Below, in pieces: positions 8,787 through 19,265 of a stretch of DNA of 64,000 nucleotides (positions within the stretch are counted from its first letter, which is position 1; each line of letters opens with the position of its first letter). This DNA comes from Marinobacterium lutimaris (lineage in GTDB: Bacteria > Pseudomonadota > Gammaproteobacteria > Pseudomonadales > Balneatricaceae): the NCBI RefSeq assembly GCF_900108065.1, contig NZ_FNVQ01000010.1:1-64000 (forward strand), in the 5' to 3' direction. Position numbers and translations under genes: made by a program. The notes beneath the pieces were generated by a model. The model was given only the letters and a program-made list of their open reading frames with translations. It was not told the origin of the DNA and ran no database searches.

Positions 8787-9551
8787 TCAGATGCGCCCAC
8801 ACGGCAGCAGTCGGTCATACTCACGCTTGACCACCTCATAACATTCGCAGGTTCTGGCTTCCATGCCGGCCCGATCCACAATGGTGATATGGCCGCGATG
8901 GTAATGGATCAGGCCCGCCGCCTGCAGTTTGCCGGCGGCTGCGGTAACACCTTCGCGGCGCACTCCTAGCATGTTGGCGATCAGTTCTTGGGTCATCAGT
9001 AACTCGTCAGATGGTAGCCGGTCACGGCTCAGCAGCAGCCAGCGGCAGAGTTGCTGGTCAAGCGTGTGATGCCGGTTGCACACCGCGGTCTGCGCCATCT
9101 GGGTCAGCAGTGCCTGGGTGTAGCGCAGCAGCAGATGTTGTAGCTCGATCGAGTTATCAAACTCCCGCTTCAGCAGTTGGCCCGGCAACCGGTAGGCGTA
9201 GCCAGCACTTTGCACCACGGCGCGATTGGGCATGGTTTCGCCGCCCATGAACAGGGCAATGCCGATGATGCCCTCACGGCCGATCACCGCGACTTCGGCC
9301 GAAGCGCCATCGAGCATGACGTAGAGCAGGGAGACGATGGCGTCGGTGGGGAAATACACGTGGCGCAGTTCGTGACCGGACTCGTAGAGCACGTAACCGA
9401 GCGGCAGCGTGACCCGTTCCAGATGCGGACTGATGCGTGCATATTCATCCTCTGGCAACGCGGCGAGCAGGTGGTTCTGTCGCGGGTCAACAGGGGGCGG
9501 GGCATCATGAAGGGTCGGCACGGTCGATCTCCTGTTTAGCTCGCTCGCCAT
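8787..9551 (-). CDS. Crp/Fnr-family transcriptional regulator (first)
   Basis: A 254-residue protein with a cyclic-nucleotide-fold N-terminal half (PHLERVTLPLGYVLYESG, then HVYFPTDAIVSLL and AVIGREGIIGIALFMGG) and a Crp-type winged helix near residues 165-225 (LMTQELIANMLGVRREGVT). The FNR iron-sulfur cysteines and CRP cAMP contacts are not seen, so the ligand is unknown. It belongs to the short Crp/Fnr type common beside stress and envelope genes. A similar regulator lies at 10115-10858, with a DUF1328 gene between them. A GAGCGC/GCGCTC hairpin without a T run (8769-8782) follows its stop. Confidence 0.85.
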   Translation of the reverse strand: MASELNRRSTVPTLHDAPPPVDPRQNHLLAALPEDEYARISPHLERVTLPLGYVLYESGHELRHVYFPTDAIVSLLYVMLDGASAEVAVIGREGIIGIALFMGGETMPNRAVVQSAGYAYRLPGQLLKREFDNSIELQHLLLRYTQALLTQMAQTAVCNRHHTLDQQLCRWLLLSRDRLPSDELLMTQELIANMLGVRREGVTAAAGKLQAAGLIHYHRGHITIVDRAGMEARTCECYEVVKREYDRLLPCGRI

Positions 9552-9788
9552 GCTCGGGGCCTCTTGGCTGACGTGGCGTCTTCAAAGAGTGATCACCTAC
9601 CAATATAGACACATTTTCCGGGCAGGTTGCCGAGGATGACCCATAAGCGAATCAGCGAAGGAGTGTTCGCCTACCCGGTACCCCCTACGGATCGATTCGG
9701 TTTTTAGGCGTTTGTCTTCGACCGCAAGTGCCAACCCATTACGGTGGCGTATGGCAAGTATTCGCGGGTTTTTGCGGCGATGCTGAGG

Positions 9789-9956
9789 TCATCTGCGGCG
9801 TTGTTTTAGTCCTATGATCAGCGAAACGACAAACAATATGACAAAGAAAACAAACAGAATTCTGATGATCTCGACAGCACCTGCGACTATACCGGTAAAG
9901 CCCAGTAACCCAGCGACCAGCGCGACAATGAAAAATACAACGGCGTAATACAGCAT
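9789..9956 (-). CDS. DUF1328 small membrane protein
   Basis: A 55-residue protein of two membrane helices starting MLYYAVVFFIVALVAGLLGF, the family signature of DUF1328 (YtjA/UPF0391). It ends in a short basic tail, LKQRRR. The start at MLYYAV is chosen because family members begin there and a GGCGGGAGG-like ribosome site precedes it. The function is not known; these proteins are often induced by envelope or osmotic stress. It is flanked by two Crp/Fnr-type regulators. Confidence 0.85.
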   Translation of the reverse strand: MLYYAVVFFIVALVAGLLGFTGIVAGAVEIIRILFVFFVILFVVSLIIGLKQRRR

Positions 9957-10114
9957 GGTGTTTCCTCCCGCCTGGGGTGAACAACGGAGCAGCACGTGAG
10001 CCCGTGCTGCTACCCATCATCACCGCTAGGATCGTTCAATCCGGGGATCGCGTCTGTGCGCAAACGCACATACCGTGGTTTCGCTGACGAAGCCGATATC
10101 GGTAGGGTGAGGCT

Positions 10115-10858
10115 CTAACGCGTCGACTCCAGGAACTGGGCGTAGAGCGACTGGTCGAGACGCAGACAGCTGCAGGCCGATGCCTCCAGGCCGCCACGGT
10201 CGAGAATCCTGATATCACCGCGGTGGTAGCGGATCAATTTGCGCCGTTGCAGCATGCTGGCCGCCTTGGTGATGCCGACACGACGTACGCCCAGAATTTG
10301 GGCCAGGAGTTCGTGGGTGACATGAAAGCAGTCCGAGTGCGCCCGATCCTGCGCCAGCAGCAGCCAGCGGGCAAGTCGTGCCTCCAGCAGATGGAAACGG
10401 TTGCAGGCCGCAGCCTGCGCTAGTTGGCCCAGCATTACATAGAGATAGCGTTTCAGCAGATGTTGCCATGCGGCACTTCGTTTGAGTTCGCGGCAAAACG
10501 GCGCGGTCTCCATACGCAGTGCCTGGCCCGGGCCCAGAACGCTGGCGTGAAGCAGCGGCAGATCCACGCCGAGTAGCAACGAAAAGCCCATCATCCCTTC
10601 ATCCCCAACCAGCATCACTCCCAGGCGTGAGCCCTTGTTCATCATTGTCGTCAGGGACAGGAAGCTTTCGGTCGGGAAGTACACATGTGCCAGGGGAGTG
10701 CCAGGCTCAGCCAGCATTTCGCCGAAGGTCAGCGTGATCGGCTCGCAACCGGCCATAAAGCGCTGTCGCTCCGGGCCAGGCAAGGCTGCGATCAGTCGAT
10801 TGACGGCAGTAGATGAGTTCGTGGTCGGCACTTCTTTTCCTCGGTCTGGCACAGACAT
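10115..10858 (-). CDS. Crp/Fnr-family transcriptional regulator (second)
   Basis: A 247-residue relative of the regulator at 8787-9551. It has the cyclic-nucleotide-fold half (TLFGEML-like turn, HVYFPTESFLSLTTMM, VGDEGMMGFSLLLG) and a C-terminal winged helix (CFHVTHELLAQILGVRRVGI). The effector is not evident. It is transcribed away from a lipoprotein gene across a 255-nt gap holding three GCGCTAGCGC palindromes, which are natural candidates for its operators. A TTG one codon upstream could also start it. Confidence 0.85.
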   Translation of the reverse strand: MSVPDRGKEVPTTNSSTAVNRLIAALPGPERQRFMAGCEPITLTFGEMLAEPGTPLAHVYFPTESFLSLTTMMNKGSRLGVMLVGDEGMMGFSLLLGVDLPLLHASVLGPGQALRMETAPFCRELKRSAAWQHLLKRYLYVMLGQLAQAAACNRFHLLEARLARWLLLAQDRAHSDCFHVTHELLAQILGVRRVGITKAASMLQRRKLIRYHRGDIRILDRGGLEASACSCLRLDQSLYAQFLESTR

Positions 10859-10891
10859 CAAGCGGTAAGGCTTGTGATCGAAATGTCACGT

Positions 10892-11058
10892 GCGCTAGCG
10901 CCCGCTGACAGTTAGGTGTCCATCTGAGCTTGACGTCAAAGAAGAGGGGCGTCTGGGCGCTAGCGCACATATGGCGCCGGTATTTGGTCCGGTTACGAAT
11001 AATGCACCACCGTCCGCGCTGCAAAGGACAGTTTTCTCTCGCTTATGAGCGCTAGCGT
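10892..11058. promoter_or_regulatory. Three GCGCTAGCGC palindromes in a divergent promoter region
   Basis: The 10-bp palindrome GCGCTAGCGC occurs at 10892-10901 and 10957-10966, with a 9-of-10 copy (last base T) at 11049-11058. All lie between the divergent Crp-like gene (start 10858) and the lipoprotein gene (start 11117). Repetition of one palindrome in a 255-nt gap suggests a dimeric regulator. The regulator is inferred, not known. Confidence 0.5.
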
Positions 11059-11116
11059 ACAGAAGCCGGTTCGGAATCGCGGGACGATGGAGACAATCTA
11101 ATGCAGGAGACTTGCC

Positions 11117-11665
11117 ATGAAACGAAGCTTTAACATGCAGCCGTTCAACCGGGCTGGCGCTGCAGTCGGGCTGATCTGTGCCCTGACACTGGCAGGGTGC
11201 GAAACGATGAGCCGCCCGTCCCATTCATCCGGCAACTATAGCAGCAGTAGTTACAACAGCAACTATGACGATAGTCGCTATGGCTATCGCAATCAGAACA
11301 ACCAGCCGACCATCTATTCCGGCTATGGCGTTGTGCAGGCAATCGAACTGGTGCGCCAGGGCAGTCAAGGCGACCAGGGCGGTGTAGGCCTGGGAGCGAT
11401 CGCCGGTGCTGTCGTGGGCGGCGTGGTTGGCCATCAGGTCGGCAAGGGCAGAGGTAATACCGCTGCGACGATCATCGGAGCTGTCGGCGGCGCCTATCTC
11501 GGCAACGAGCTGGAAAATCGGCAACAGCAGCAGATCACCGAGGCCTATAGGGTAACCGTGCGCATGGAGAACAGAACCACTCAAACCCTGCTGTTAAGCA
11601 ATAATCCGGGCTTCCGCGTCGGTGACCGGGTCAATATCAGCAATGGCGTCATGGAGCGTTATTAA
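11117..11665 (+). CDS. Glycine-zipper 2TM outer-membrane lipoprotein
   Basis: A 182-residue lipoprotein of the SlyB/17-kDa-antigen type. The signal peptide ends in the lipobox LAGC (Cys about residue 27). A Ser/Tyr/Asn-rich linker follows, then the glycine zipper GAIAGAVVGGVVGHQVGKG with AAT-IGAVGGAYLGNELENR, and a C-terminal beta-rich RVTVRMENRTTQTLL domain. Such proteins sit in the outer membrane and support envelope integrity. AGGAG precedes the ATG. It heads a run of three small lipoprotein genes. Confidence 0.85.
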   Translation: MKRSFNMQPFNRAGAAVGLICALTLAGCETMSRPSHSSGNYSSSSYNSNYDDSRYGYRNQNNQPTIYSGYGVVQAIELVRQGSQGDQGGVGLGAIAGAVVGGVVGHQVGKGRGNTAATIIGAVGGAYLGNELENRQQQQITEAYRVTVRMENRTTQTLLLSNNPGFRVGDRVNISNGVMERY

Positions 11666-11705
11666 ACGCATCCGAACGCACTGAGAGCTATCAAGAGGTA
11701 ACCCC

Positions 11706-11921
11706 ATGAACAAGATGCAAGGTTTAACGCTACGTATCGTGGCAGTTGTAATGCTAATCGGCTTGGCAGGCTGCGCCGGGATGTCGAGACAAGAGCAGAA
11801 CACGGCGATAGGTGCCGGTGTCGGCGCCGTCGGTGGTTCTATCCTGACCGGTGGCAGCACGACCGGCACTCTTGGCGGTGCCGCAGTTGGCGGCTTTATC
11901 GGCCACGAAATCGACAAATGA
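11706..11921 (+). CDS. osmB: OsmB-like glycine-zipper lipoprotein
   Basis: A 71-residue lipoprotein: signal peptide with lipobox LAGC, then EQNTAIGAGVGAVGGSILTG and GTLGGAAVGGFIGHEI. This closely follows E. coli OsmB (NTAIGAGAGALGG, GTLGGAAVGGVIGHQ), an osmotically and stationary-phase induced lipoprotein of unknown mechanism. Length and motif order match the family. It lies 40 nt after the preceding glycine-zipper lipoprotein and is probably co-transcribed. Confidence 0.8.
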   Translation: MNKMQGLTLRIVAVVMLIGLAGCAGMSRQEQNTAIGAGVGAVGGSILTGGSTTGTLGGAAVGGFIGHEIDK

Positions 11922-12000
11922 CAACCTGCAGCGATACGGCGGCCTTTATGACAGCCATATCGCTACGACCCGAATCACCAGGACGAGGAGATAAATAATC

Positions 12001-12234
12001 ATGAAACGACTACAGACCGTTGGGGCGACCCTGATCATGGGCGTGTTACTGGTTGCGACGTCCGGTTGCGGCAAAGAGGAGGGGCCCGCCGAGCATGCCG
12101 GCAAGGAGATCGATAAAGCCATGGAGCAAACCAGCGAATACGCCAAAAATGCAGCGGATCAAATCGGAAATCAGCTCGATCAAGCCGGTGAACATATTCA
12201 GGATGCGGCCAAGGACGACAACGGAGGCAACTGA
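12001..12234 (+). CDS. Small helical lipoprotein, unknown function
   Basis: A 77-residue protein with a signal peptide and lipobox-like ATSGC (Cys about residue 23). An acidic amphipathic region follows (EHAGKEIDKAMEQTSEYAKN, then ADQIGNQLDQAGEHIQDAAK). The heptad-like spacing suggests a helical or coiled-coil outer-membrane lipoprotein. I do not recognise a named family. A GAGGAG ribosome site precedes the start. It closes a run of three small envelope genes in front of the DUF2254 gene. Confidence 0.7.
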   Translation: MKRLQTVGATLIMGVLLVATSGCGKEEGPAEHAGKEIDKAMEQTSEYAKNAADQIGNQLDQAGEHIQDAAKDDNGGN

Positions 12235-12355
12235 TCTTGGCCTTGGCCATTGTCGTTCTCCGGGGGCGAGAGCCTTCTCACAATAAGCCGCTAGACTGAA
12301 GGAAAAGCTACCGGGCCAATCGGCCCGCATAGACGAATAACGGGAGGCTGGCGTG

Positions 12356-15087
<2,732 letters not shown>

Positions 15088-15110
15088 CGACCCCGCGGGG
15101 GAGGAGAAAG

Positions 15111-15515
15111 ATGTCACCGATGCAGATGAACCTTAAGGTACTGCTGCCATACGGTATTTTCGCCGATAAAGCCGGCGTGTTGCGCATCGTGGCGGAAACC
15201 CGGGCAGGCGCGTTCGGGCTGCTGCCGCACCGCCTGGACTGCGTGGCGGCGCTGGTGCCGGGGATACTGATTTACGAAACAGAGACAGACGGCGAACAGT
15301 TCGTCGCCGTGGATGAGGGCGTACTGGTCAAGGCGGGGGCGGAGGTGTTCGTTTCGGTACGTCACGCACAGACCGGGGCTGATCTGAAGCAGCTGCGCCA
15401 CCAGGTGGAGCAGGAGTTTCTGACCCTGGATGCGCAGGAGCAGAACCTGCGCTCGGTGATGGCGAAGCTTGAAAGCGGCTTCTTGCGGCGTTTTGCGAGC
15501 TTTGAACATGAATAA
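15111..15515 (+). CDS. atpC: N-ATPase F1 subunit epsilon
   Basis: A 134-residue epsilon subunit. It has the N-terminal beta-sandwich (LKVLLPYGIFADKAGVLRIV, GAFGLLPHRLDCVAALVPGI) with the LLPxRxD turn typical of epsilon, and a helical C-terminus. The start at MSPMQMNLKV follows a GGAGGAGA ribosome site. Position directly after atpD is normal for N-ATPases. What follows is not atpQ but an inserted hflKC pair. Confidence 0.92.
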   Translation: MSPMQMNLKVLLPYGIFADKAGVLRIVAETRAGAFGLLPHRLDCVAALVPGILIYETETDGEQFVAVDEGVLVKAGAEVFVSVRHAQTGADLKQLRHQVEQEFLTLDAQEQNLRSVMAKLESGFLRRFASFEHE

Positions 15516-15575
15516 CGCACCGCAAGCCCCATCGCTGGAGCGATGGCGTATCTGGCGGCTAAAGAGGGTATAGCA

Positions 15576-16622
15576 ATGGCTTCACAGAGCAACAGTGAGG
15601 ATAGCCGGGACAGTCCCGCTACTCAGCTCAATGAGCTGATCAAGTCGGGCTGGCAAGGTCTCAAACAATCAAGGCCGGGGGGCAACTTCAAGGGCAAGAT
15701 TGCACTGGCCGTGCTGATGTTGATCGGCGTGGCGGGCTGGAGCGCCTATTACACCGTGCCCAGCGATTCGGTGGCGGTGGTGCAGCGGTTTGGCAAATAC
15801 CTGGGCGAGGTGCCGCCGGGTCTGCATTTCAAGTTGCCGCTGGGCATCGATGTCGTAACCATCGTTCCGGTCAAGCGGCAGCTCAAGCAGGAGTTCGGCT
15901 TCGCCACCCTGGGTGCCACCGACCTGCACCAGAGCCCGCGCCCCCAGGATCGAACGCGGGAGACCCAGATGGTCACCGGCGACCTCAACGCCGCGCTGGT
16001 GGAGTGGGTGGTGCAGTACCGCATCTCCGATCCGTTCAATTTTCTGTTCGAGGTACGCGAACCGGGCGCCACCCTGCGTGCGGTGGCCGAGTCGGTGATG
16101 CGTGAAGTGGTCGGCGATCGGACGGTGGACGAGGTGATCACCATCGGTCGCCAAGAGATCGAGACTGAATCGCTGACCAAGATGCAGAGGCTTGCCAGCA
16201 AGTACGCCATGGGCATCAGCATCGATCAGGTGCAGTTGAAAAACATCAATCCGCCCCAGCCGGTGCAGGAGTCGTTCAACGAGGTCAACCAGGCTCAGCA
16301 GGAGAAAGAGAAACTGATCAACGAAGCCCGGCGGGACTATAACAAGGTGATTCCGCTGGCCCAGGGCGAAAAGGATCAGCGCATTCGCGAGGCTGACGGT
16401 TACCGCCTCAAGCGCATCAACGAGGCCGAAGGCGATGTGGCCCGCTTCAACGCCTTGCTGGCGGAATATAACAAGGCACCGGAGGTGACGCTGCGGCGCA
16501 TCTATCTCGAGACGATGCAGGCGGTGATGCCGGGTATTCGAGCCAAGATCATTGTCGATGAGAAGGCCGGAGGCGTTCTGCCTCTACTCAATCTCGACGC
16601 CCAGACGGGAGAGCGGCCATGA
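15576..16622 (+). CDS. hflK: HflK, FtsH modulator (copy 2, inside the ATPase operon)
   Basis: A 348-residue HflK closely similar to copy 1 along its length, including YTVPSDSVAVVQRFGKYLGE and ETQMVTGDLNAALVEWVVQY. The N-terminal tail before the membrane helix is the most divergent part. The start MASQSNSED follows an AGAGGG site. It lies 60 nt after atpC and is coupled to hflC, in the same direction as all atp genes. HflKC restrains FtsH, and FtsH is known in E. coli to degrade unassembled ATP synthase subunit a, so a role in assembling this ATPase is a reasonable inference, not shown. Confidence 0.95.
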   Translation: MASQSNSEDSRDSPATQLNELIKSGWQGLKQSRPGGNFKGKIALAVLMLIGVAGWSAYYTVPSDSVAVVQRFGKYLGEVPPGLHFKLPLGIDVVTIVPVKRQLKQEFGFATLGATDLHQSPRPQDRTRETQMVTGDLNAALVEWVVQYRISDPFNFLFEVREPGATLRAVAESVMREVVGDRTVDEVITIGRQEIETESLTKMQRLASKYAMGISIDQVQLKNINPPQPVQESFNEVNQAQQEKEKLINEARRDYNKVIPLAQGEKDQRIREADGYRLKRINEAEGDVARFNALLAEYNKAPEVTLRRIYLETMQAVMPGIRAKIIVDEKAGGVLPLLNLDAQTGERP

Positions 16623-17602
16623 GCGGCAACAAACCTTTTGCGGTGCTGGCGCTGCTGGTGCTGCTGGGATACCTGGCCTCCAGTTCGCTCTATACCGTGA
16701 GCGAAGTCGAACAGGTGATCATCACCCAGTTCGGTAAGCCGGTGGGTGAGCCGGTGACCGAGGCCGGTCTGAACCTCAAGCTGCCCTTCATCCAGGACGT
16801 CAACGCGATCGACAAACGCATACTCGAATGGGATGGCAACCCCTCGGACATGCCGACCAAGGACAAGCTTTATATATCGGTCGATCTCTTTGCCCGCTGG
16901 CGCATCACCGATCCGCTGCAATACTTCCTGAGGCTGCGCGATGAACGCAGTGCGCAGTCGCGTCTTGATGACATTCTGGGCAGCGAGACCCGCAATGCGG
17001 TTGCCAAGCATGAACTGATTGAAATCATCCGCACCACCAAGGGCCGGGTGCCGTTGCGCGATGCCCTGCTGACTGCGGCGCAACGGGAGATGGATATTGG
17101 CACCCTGGTGCCGATCCAGAAGGGACGGGAACTGGTGGAGAAAGAGATCTTCAGCGCGGCGGCGGAGAAGGTGCGCGTGTTCGGTATCGAACTGCTCGAT
17201 ATCCGCTTCAAGCGGATCAACTACAACGAAAGTGTGCGGCCGAAGATCTACGACCGGATGATCAGCGAACGTCGGCAGATCGCCGAACGCTTCCTGTCGG
17301 AGGGTAACGGCGAAGCCGCCAGAATCCGCGGCAACCGGGAGCGCGACCTCAACAAGATCCAGTCCGAGGCCTATCGGCAGGTAGAGGAGATTCGCGGCCT
17401 GGCAGATGCCAAGGCGGCTGAGATCTATGCTGGCGCCTACAACCAGAGCCCTGAAGCGGTGGCGCTTTATGAATTCACCCGCACCATGCAAGCCTATCCA
17501 TCGATCATCGGCCAAAACACCACTCTGGTGCTGTCGAGCGACGGCGATCTGTTCAAGTACCTCAACGGGATTGCGCCGGATCAGAGCCGGGGCGGACAGT
17601 AA
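16619..17602 (+). CDS. hflC: HflC, FtsH modulator (copy 2, inside the ATPase operon)
   Basis: A 327-residue HflC, the same length as copy 1 at 1283-2266. Large blocks are identical (IDKRILEWDGNPSDMPTKDK; INYNxSVRPKIYDRMISERR). The N-terminal helix (about residues 6-24) leads into VSEVEQVIITQFGKPVGEP. Its start overlaps the hflK stop by four bases, and its stop is ten bases before atpQ, so the pair is wired into the operon and not just parked there. A 40-nt stretch around the GSETRNAVAKHE codons is identical between the copies, so gene conversion or recent duplication is likely. Confidence 0.95.
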   Translation: MSGNKPFAVLALLVLLGYLASSSLYTVSEVEQVIITQFGKPVGEPVTEAGLNLKLPFIQDVNAIDKRILEWDGNPSDMPTKDKLYISVDLFARWRITDPLQYFLRLRDERSAQSRLDDILGSETRNAVAKHELIEIIRTTKGRVPLRDALLTAAQREMDIGTLVPIQKGRELVEKEIFSAAAEKVRVFGIELLDIRFKRINYNESVRPKIYDRMISERRQIAERFLSEGNGEAARIRGNRERDLNKIQSEAYRQVEEIRGLADAKAAEIYAGAYNQSPEAVALYEFTRTMQAYPSIIGQNTTLVLSSDGDLFKYLNGIAPDQSRGGQ

Positions 17603-17612
17603 AGCCGTGGCC

Positions 17613-17954
17613 ATGACCGACGAGCCTGACAAAGAGGCCCGGAAAGCGCCGGAGCCGGATTTTGCCGCCCAGGTCGGTGCCAAGGCGGCGCGCAAGCTTA
17701 AGGCCCGGCGCCATGCGACGCCGGGGGTTTGGTTTGGCTTGGGCATGATGGGGCTGATCGGCTGGTCCGTGGTGGTGCCGACGCTGCTGGGGGCCGCTAT
17801 CGGCTTCTGGTTGGATAAGCACAGCCCCGGTCAGTATTCGTGGACGCTGGCGCTGTTGATGGCCGGACTGACCCTCGGCTGTCTCAATGCCTGGCACTGG
17901 GTGTCCAAGGAGGACCAGGCGATGCGCGATGAACAGGAGGATAGCGATGAGTGA
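17613..17954 (+). CDS. atpQ: N-ATPase accessory protein AtpQ (AtpI-like)
   Basis: A 113-residue protein with a charged N-terminal tail and two membrane helices (FGLGMMGLIGWSVVVPTLLG; WTLALLMAGLTLGCLNAWHW), arranged like AtpI/AtpZ assembly factors. The second helix is preceded by GFWLDKHSPG, typical of AtpI relatives. In N-ATPase operons this position is held by AtpQ. It overlaps atpR by eight bases. Confidence 0.82.
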   Translation: MTDEPDKEARKAPEPDFAAQVGAKAARKLKARRHATPGVWFGLGMMGLIGWSVVVPTLLGAAIGFWLDKHSPGQYSWTLALLMAGLTLGCLNAWHWVSKEDQAMRDEQEDSDE

Positions 17955-18255
17955 GATGCTGATACTGGTCCCGAGTGGCGTCGCCGGATTTGGCCTGGGG
18001 GTGTTTTTCTTTGGCGGCCTGTGGTGGACGATTCGCCGCGGTGTCTCGTCGCAACGCCCCGCACGGCTGTTTCTCGGCAGCCTGTTGCTGCGCATGGGGT
18101 TGGTGCTGGCGGGGTTCTATCTGGTATCCGATGGCGACTGGCAACGCATGTTGACCTGTCTGCTGGGATTCGTGATCGGCCGCTTTGTCTTCACGATCCT
18201 CGCCGGTCCGCCGTTGGCACAACTGCCGGTGAAGGAGCACGGTAATGCCCCTTAG
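17947..18255 (+). CDS. atpR: N-ATPase accessory protein AtpR
   Basis: A 102-residue, three-helix membrane protein (LVPSGVAGFGLGVFFFGGLW; LGSLLLRMGLVLAGFYLVSD; LTCLLGFVIGRFVFTILAG). Arginines lie within or next to the hydrophobic segments (LLLRMG, VIGRFV), as described for AtpR, which is found only with N-ATPases and is thought to help c-ring assembly. It overlaps both atpQ and atpB. Confidence 0.82.
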   Translation: MSEMLILVPSGVAGFGLGVFFFGGLWWTIRRGVSSQRPARLFLGSLLLRMGLVLAGFYLVSDGDWQRMLTCLLGFVIGRFVFTILAGPPLAQLPVKEHGNAP

Positions 18256-18961
18256 TCCCGATGAGATCGTGTTCTGGCAGTGGGGCATTGTCCAACTCAA
18301 CGCCACCATTGTGTACACCTGGCTGTTGATGTTGTTTTTGGCCGTCGGTGCCAAACTGATCACCCGCAGGCTCGCCACCGGGCTGACCCGCTCTCGCTGG
18401 CAAAACCTGCTTGAGATCATCGTCACCGCCATCGAGAAACAGATCGAAGAGGTCGGCCTGTCCCATCCGCGGACCTATCTCGATTTTCTCGGCACGCTGT
18501 TCCTGTTCGTCGCCACCGCCAGCCTGTTCACCGTTGTTCCCGGCTACCAGCCGCCGACCGGCTCACTGTCCACTACGGTGGCACTGGCACTGTGCGTGTT
18601 CGTGGCGGTACCGCTGTTCGGCATTGCGGAGCAGGGACTGGCGAGCTATCTCAAGTCCTATATACAGCCGACCTTCATCATGCTGCCGTTCAATCTCATC
18701 AGCGAGCTGTCGCGCACCCTGGCCCTGGCGGTCCGCCTGTTCGGCAACATGATGAGCGGGGCGATGATTATCGGCATTTTGCTCAGCATCACCCCCTTTG
18801 TCTTTCCGATCGTGATGACGCTGCTCGGCCTGCTTACGGGCATGGTACAGGCCTACATCTTCAGCATTTTGGCGGCGGTCTACATCGCCGCCGCCACGCG
18901 GGTCCGCGCCAAGAGTCGCGATCCCGATGCCGGAGCCAGTCCCGAACAACAACCCGGTTAG
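18245..18961 (+). CDS. atpB: N-ATPase Fo subunit a
   Basis: A 238-residue Fo a subunit. The penultimate conserved helix reads ISELSRTLALAVRLFGNMMS, containing the essential Arg of the ion pathway within the ALAVRLFGN motif. The last helix, LTGMVQAYIFSILAAVYIAA, carries the conserved QAYIF. A further conserved segment has YLDFLGTLFLFVATASLFTV. It overlaps atpR by 11 bases. This is the subunit class FtsH is known to degrade when unassembled, relevant to the embedded hflKC. Confidence 0.94.
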   Translation: MPLSPDEIVFWQWGIVQLNATIVYTWLLMLFLAVGAKLITRRLATGLTRSRWQNLLEIIVTAIEKQIEEVGLSHPRTYLDFLGTLFLFVATASLFTVVPGYQPPTGSLSTTVALALCVFVAVPLFGIAEQGLASYLKSYIQPTFIMLPFNLISELSRTLALAVRLFGNMMSGAMIIGILLSITPFVFPIVMTLLGLLTGMVQAYIFSILAAVYIAAATRVRAKSRDPDAGASPEQQPG

Positions 18962-18974
18962 TTAAGGAGATCCT

Positions 18975-19262
18975 ATGGATAGCATGACACTTATCGCCAT
19001 GACCTCAATCGTCATCGCCGGTCTGACCACCGGTTTCGGCACCATGGCACCCGCGCTGGGCGAGGGGCGGTCAGTCGCCGCGGCACTGAGTTCGCTGGCG
19101 CAGCAACCCGATGCCGCCGCCACCATTACCCGAACCCTGTTTGTCGGTTTGGCAATGATCGAATCCACGGCGATCTACTGCTTCGTGGTGTCGATGATCC
19201 TCATATTCGCCAACCCGTTCTGGAACTACGCGCTTGCGTTCGTGCAGGCCACCGGACACTAA
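18975..19262 (+). CDS. atpE: N-ATPase Fo subunit c
   Basis: A 95-residue two-helix proteolipid. Helix 1 ends GTMAPALGEGRSVAAAL, and the polar loop has AQQPDA. Helix 2 contains MIESTAIYCFVVSM. Aligned on the (R/Q)QP loop with the Na+-type c subunit of Ilyobacter, the essential Glu is followed by Ser-Thr-x-x-Tyr exactly as in Na+ binders, and a second Glu replaces the helix-1 Gln. This two-carboxylate arrangement occurs in N-ATPase and fusobacterial rings. Whether the ion is Na+ or H+ cannot be settled from sequence. A TTAAGGAG-type ribosome site precedes the start. Confidence 0.93.
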   Translation: MDSMTLIAMTSIVIAGLTTGFGTMAPALGEGRSVAAALSSLAQQPDAAATITRTLFVGLAMIESTAIYCFVVSMILIFANPFWNYALAFVQATGH

Positions 19263-19265
19263 ACC

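Noticed and set aside
16502..17746. 414-residue minus-strand frame across hflC copy 2
   Set aside because: It is a shadow of the strongly supported hflC gene in GC-rich DNA and has no recognisable domain.
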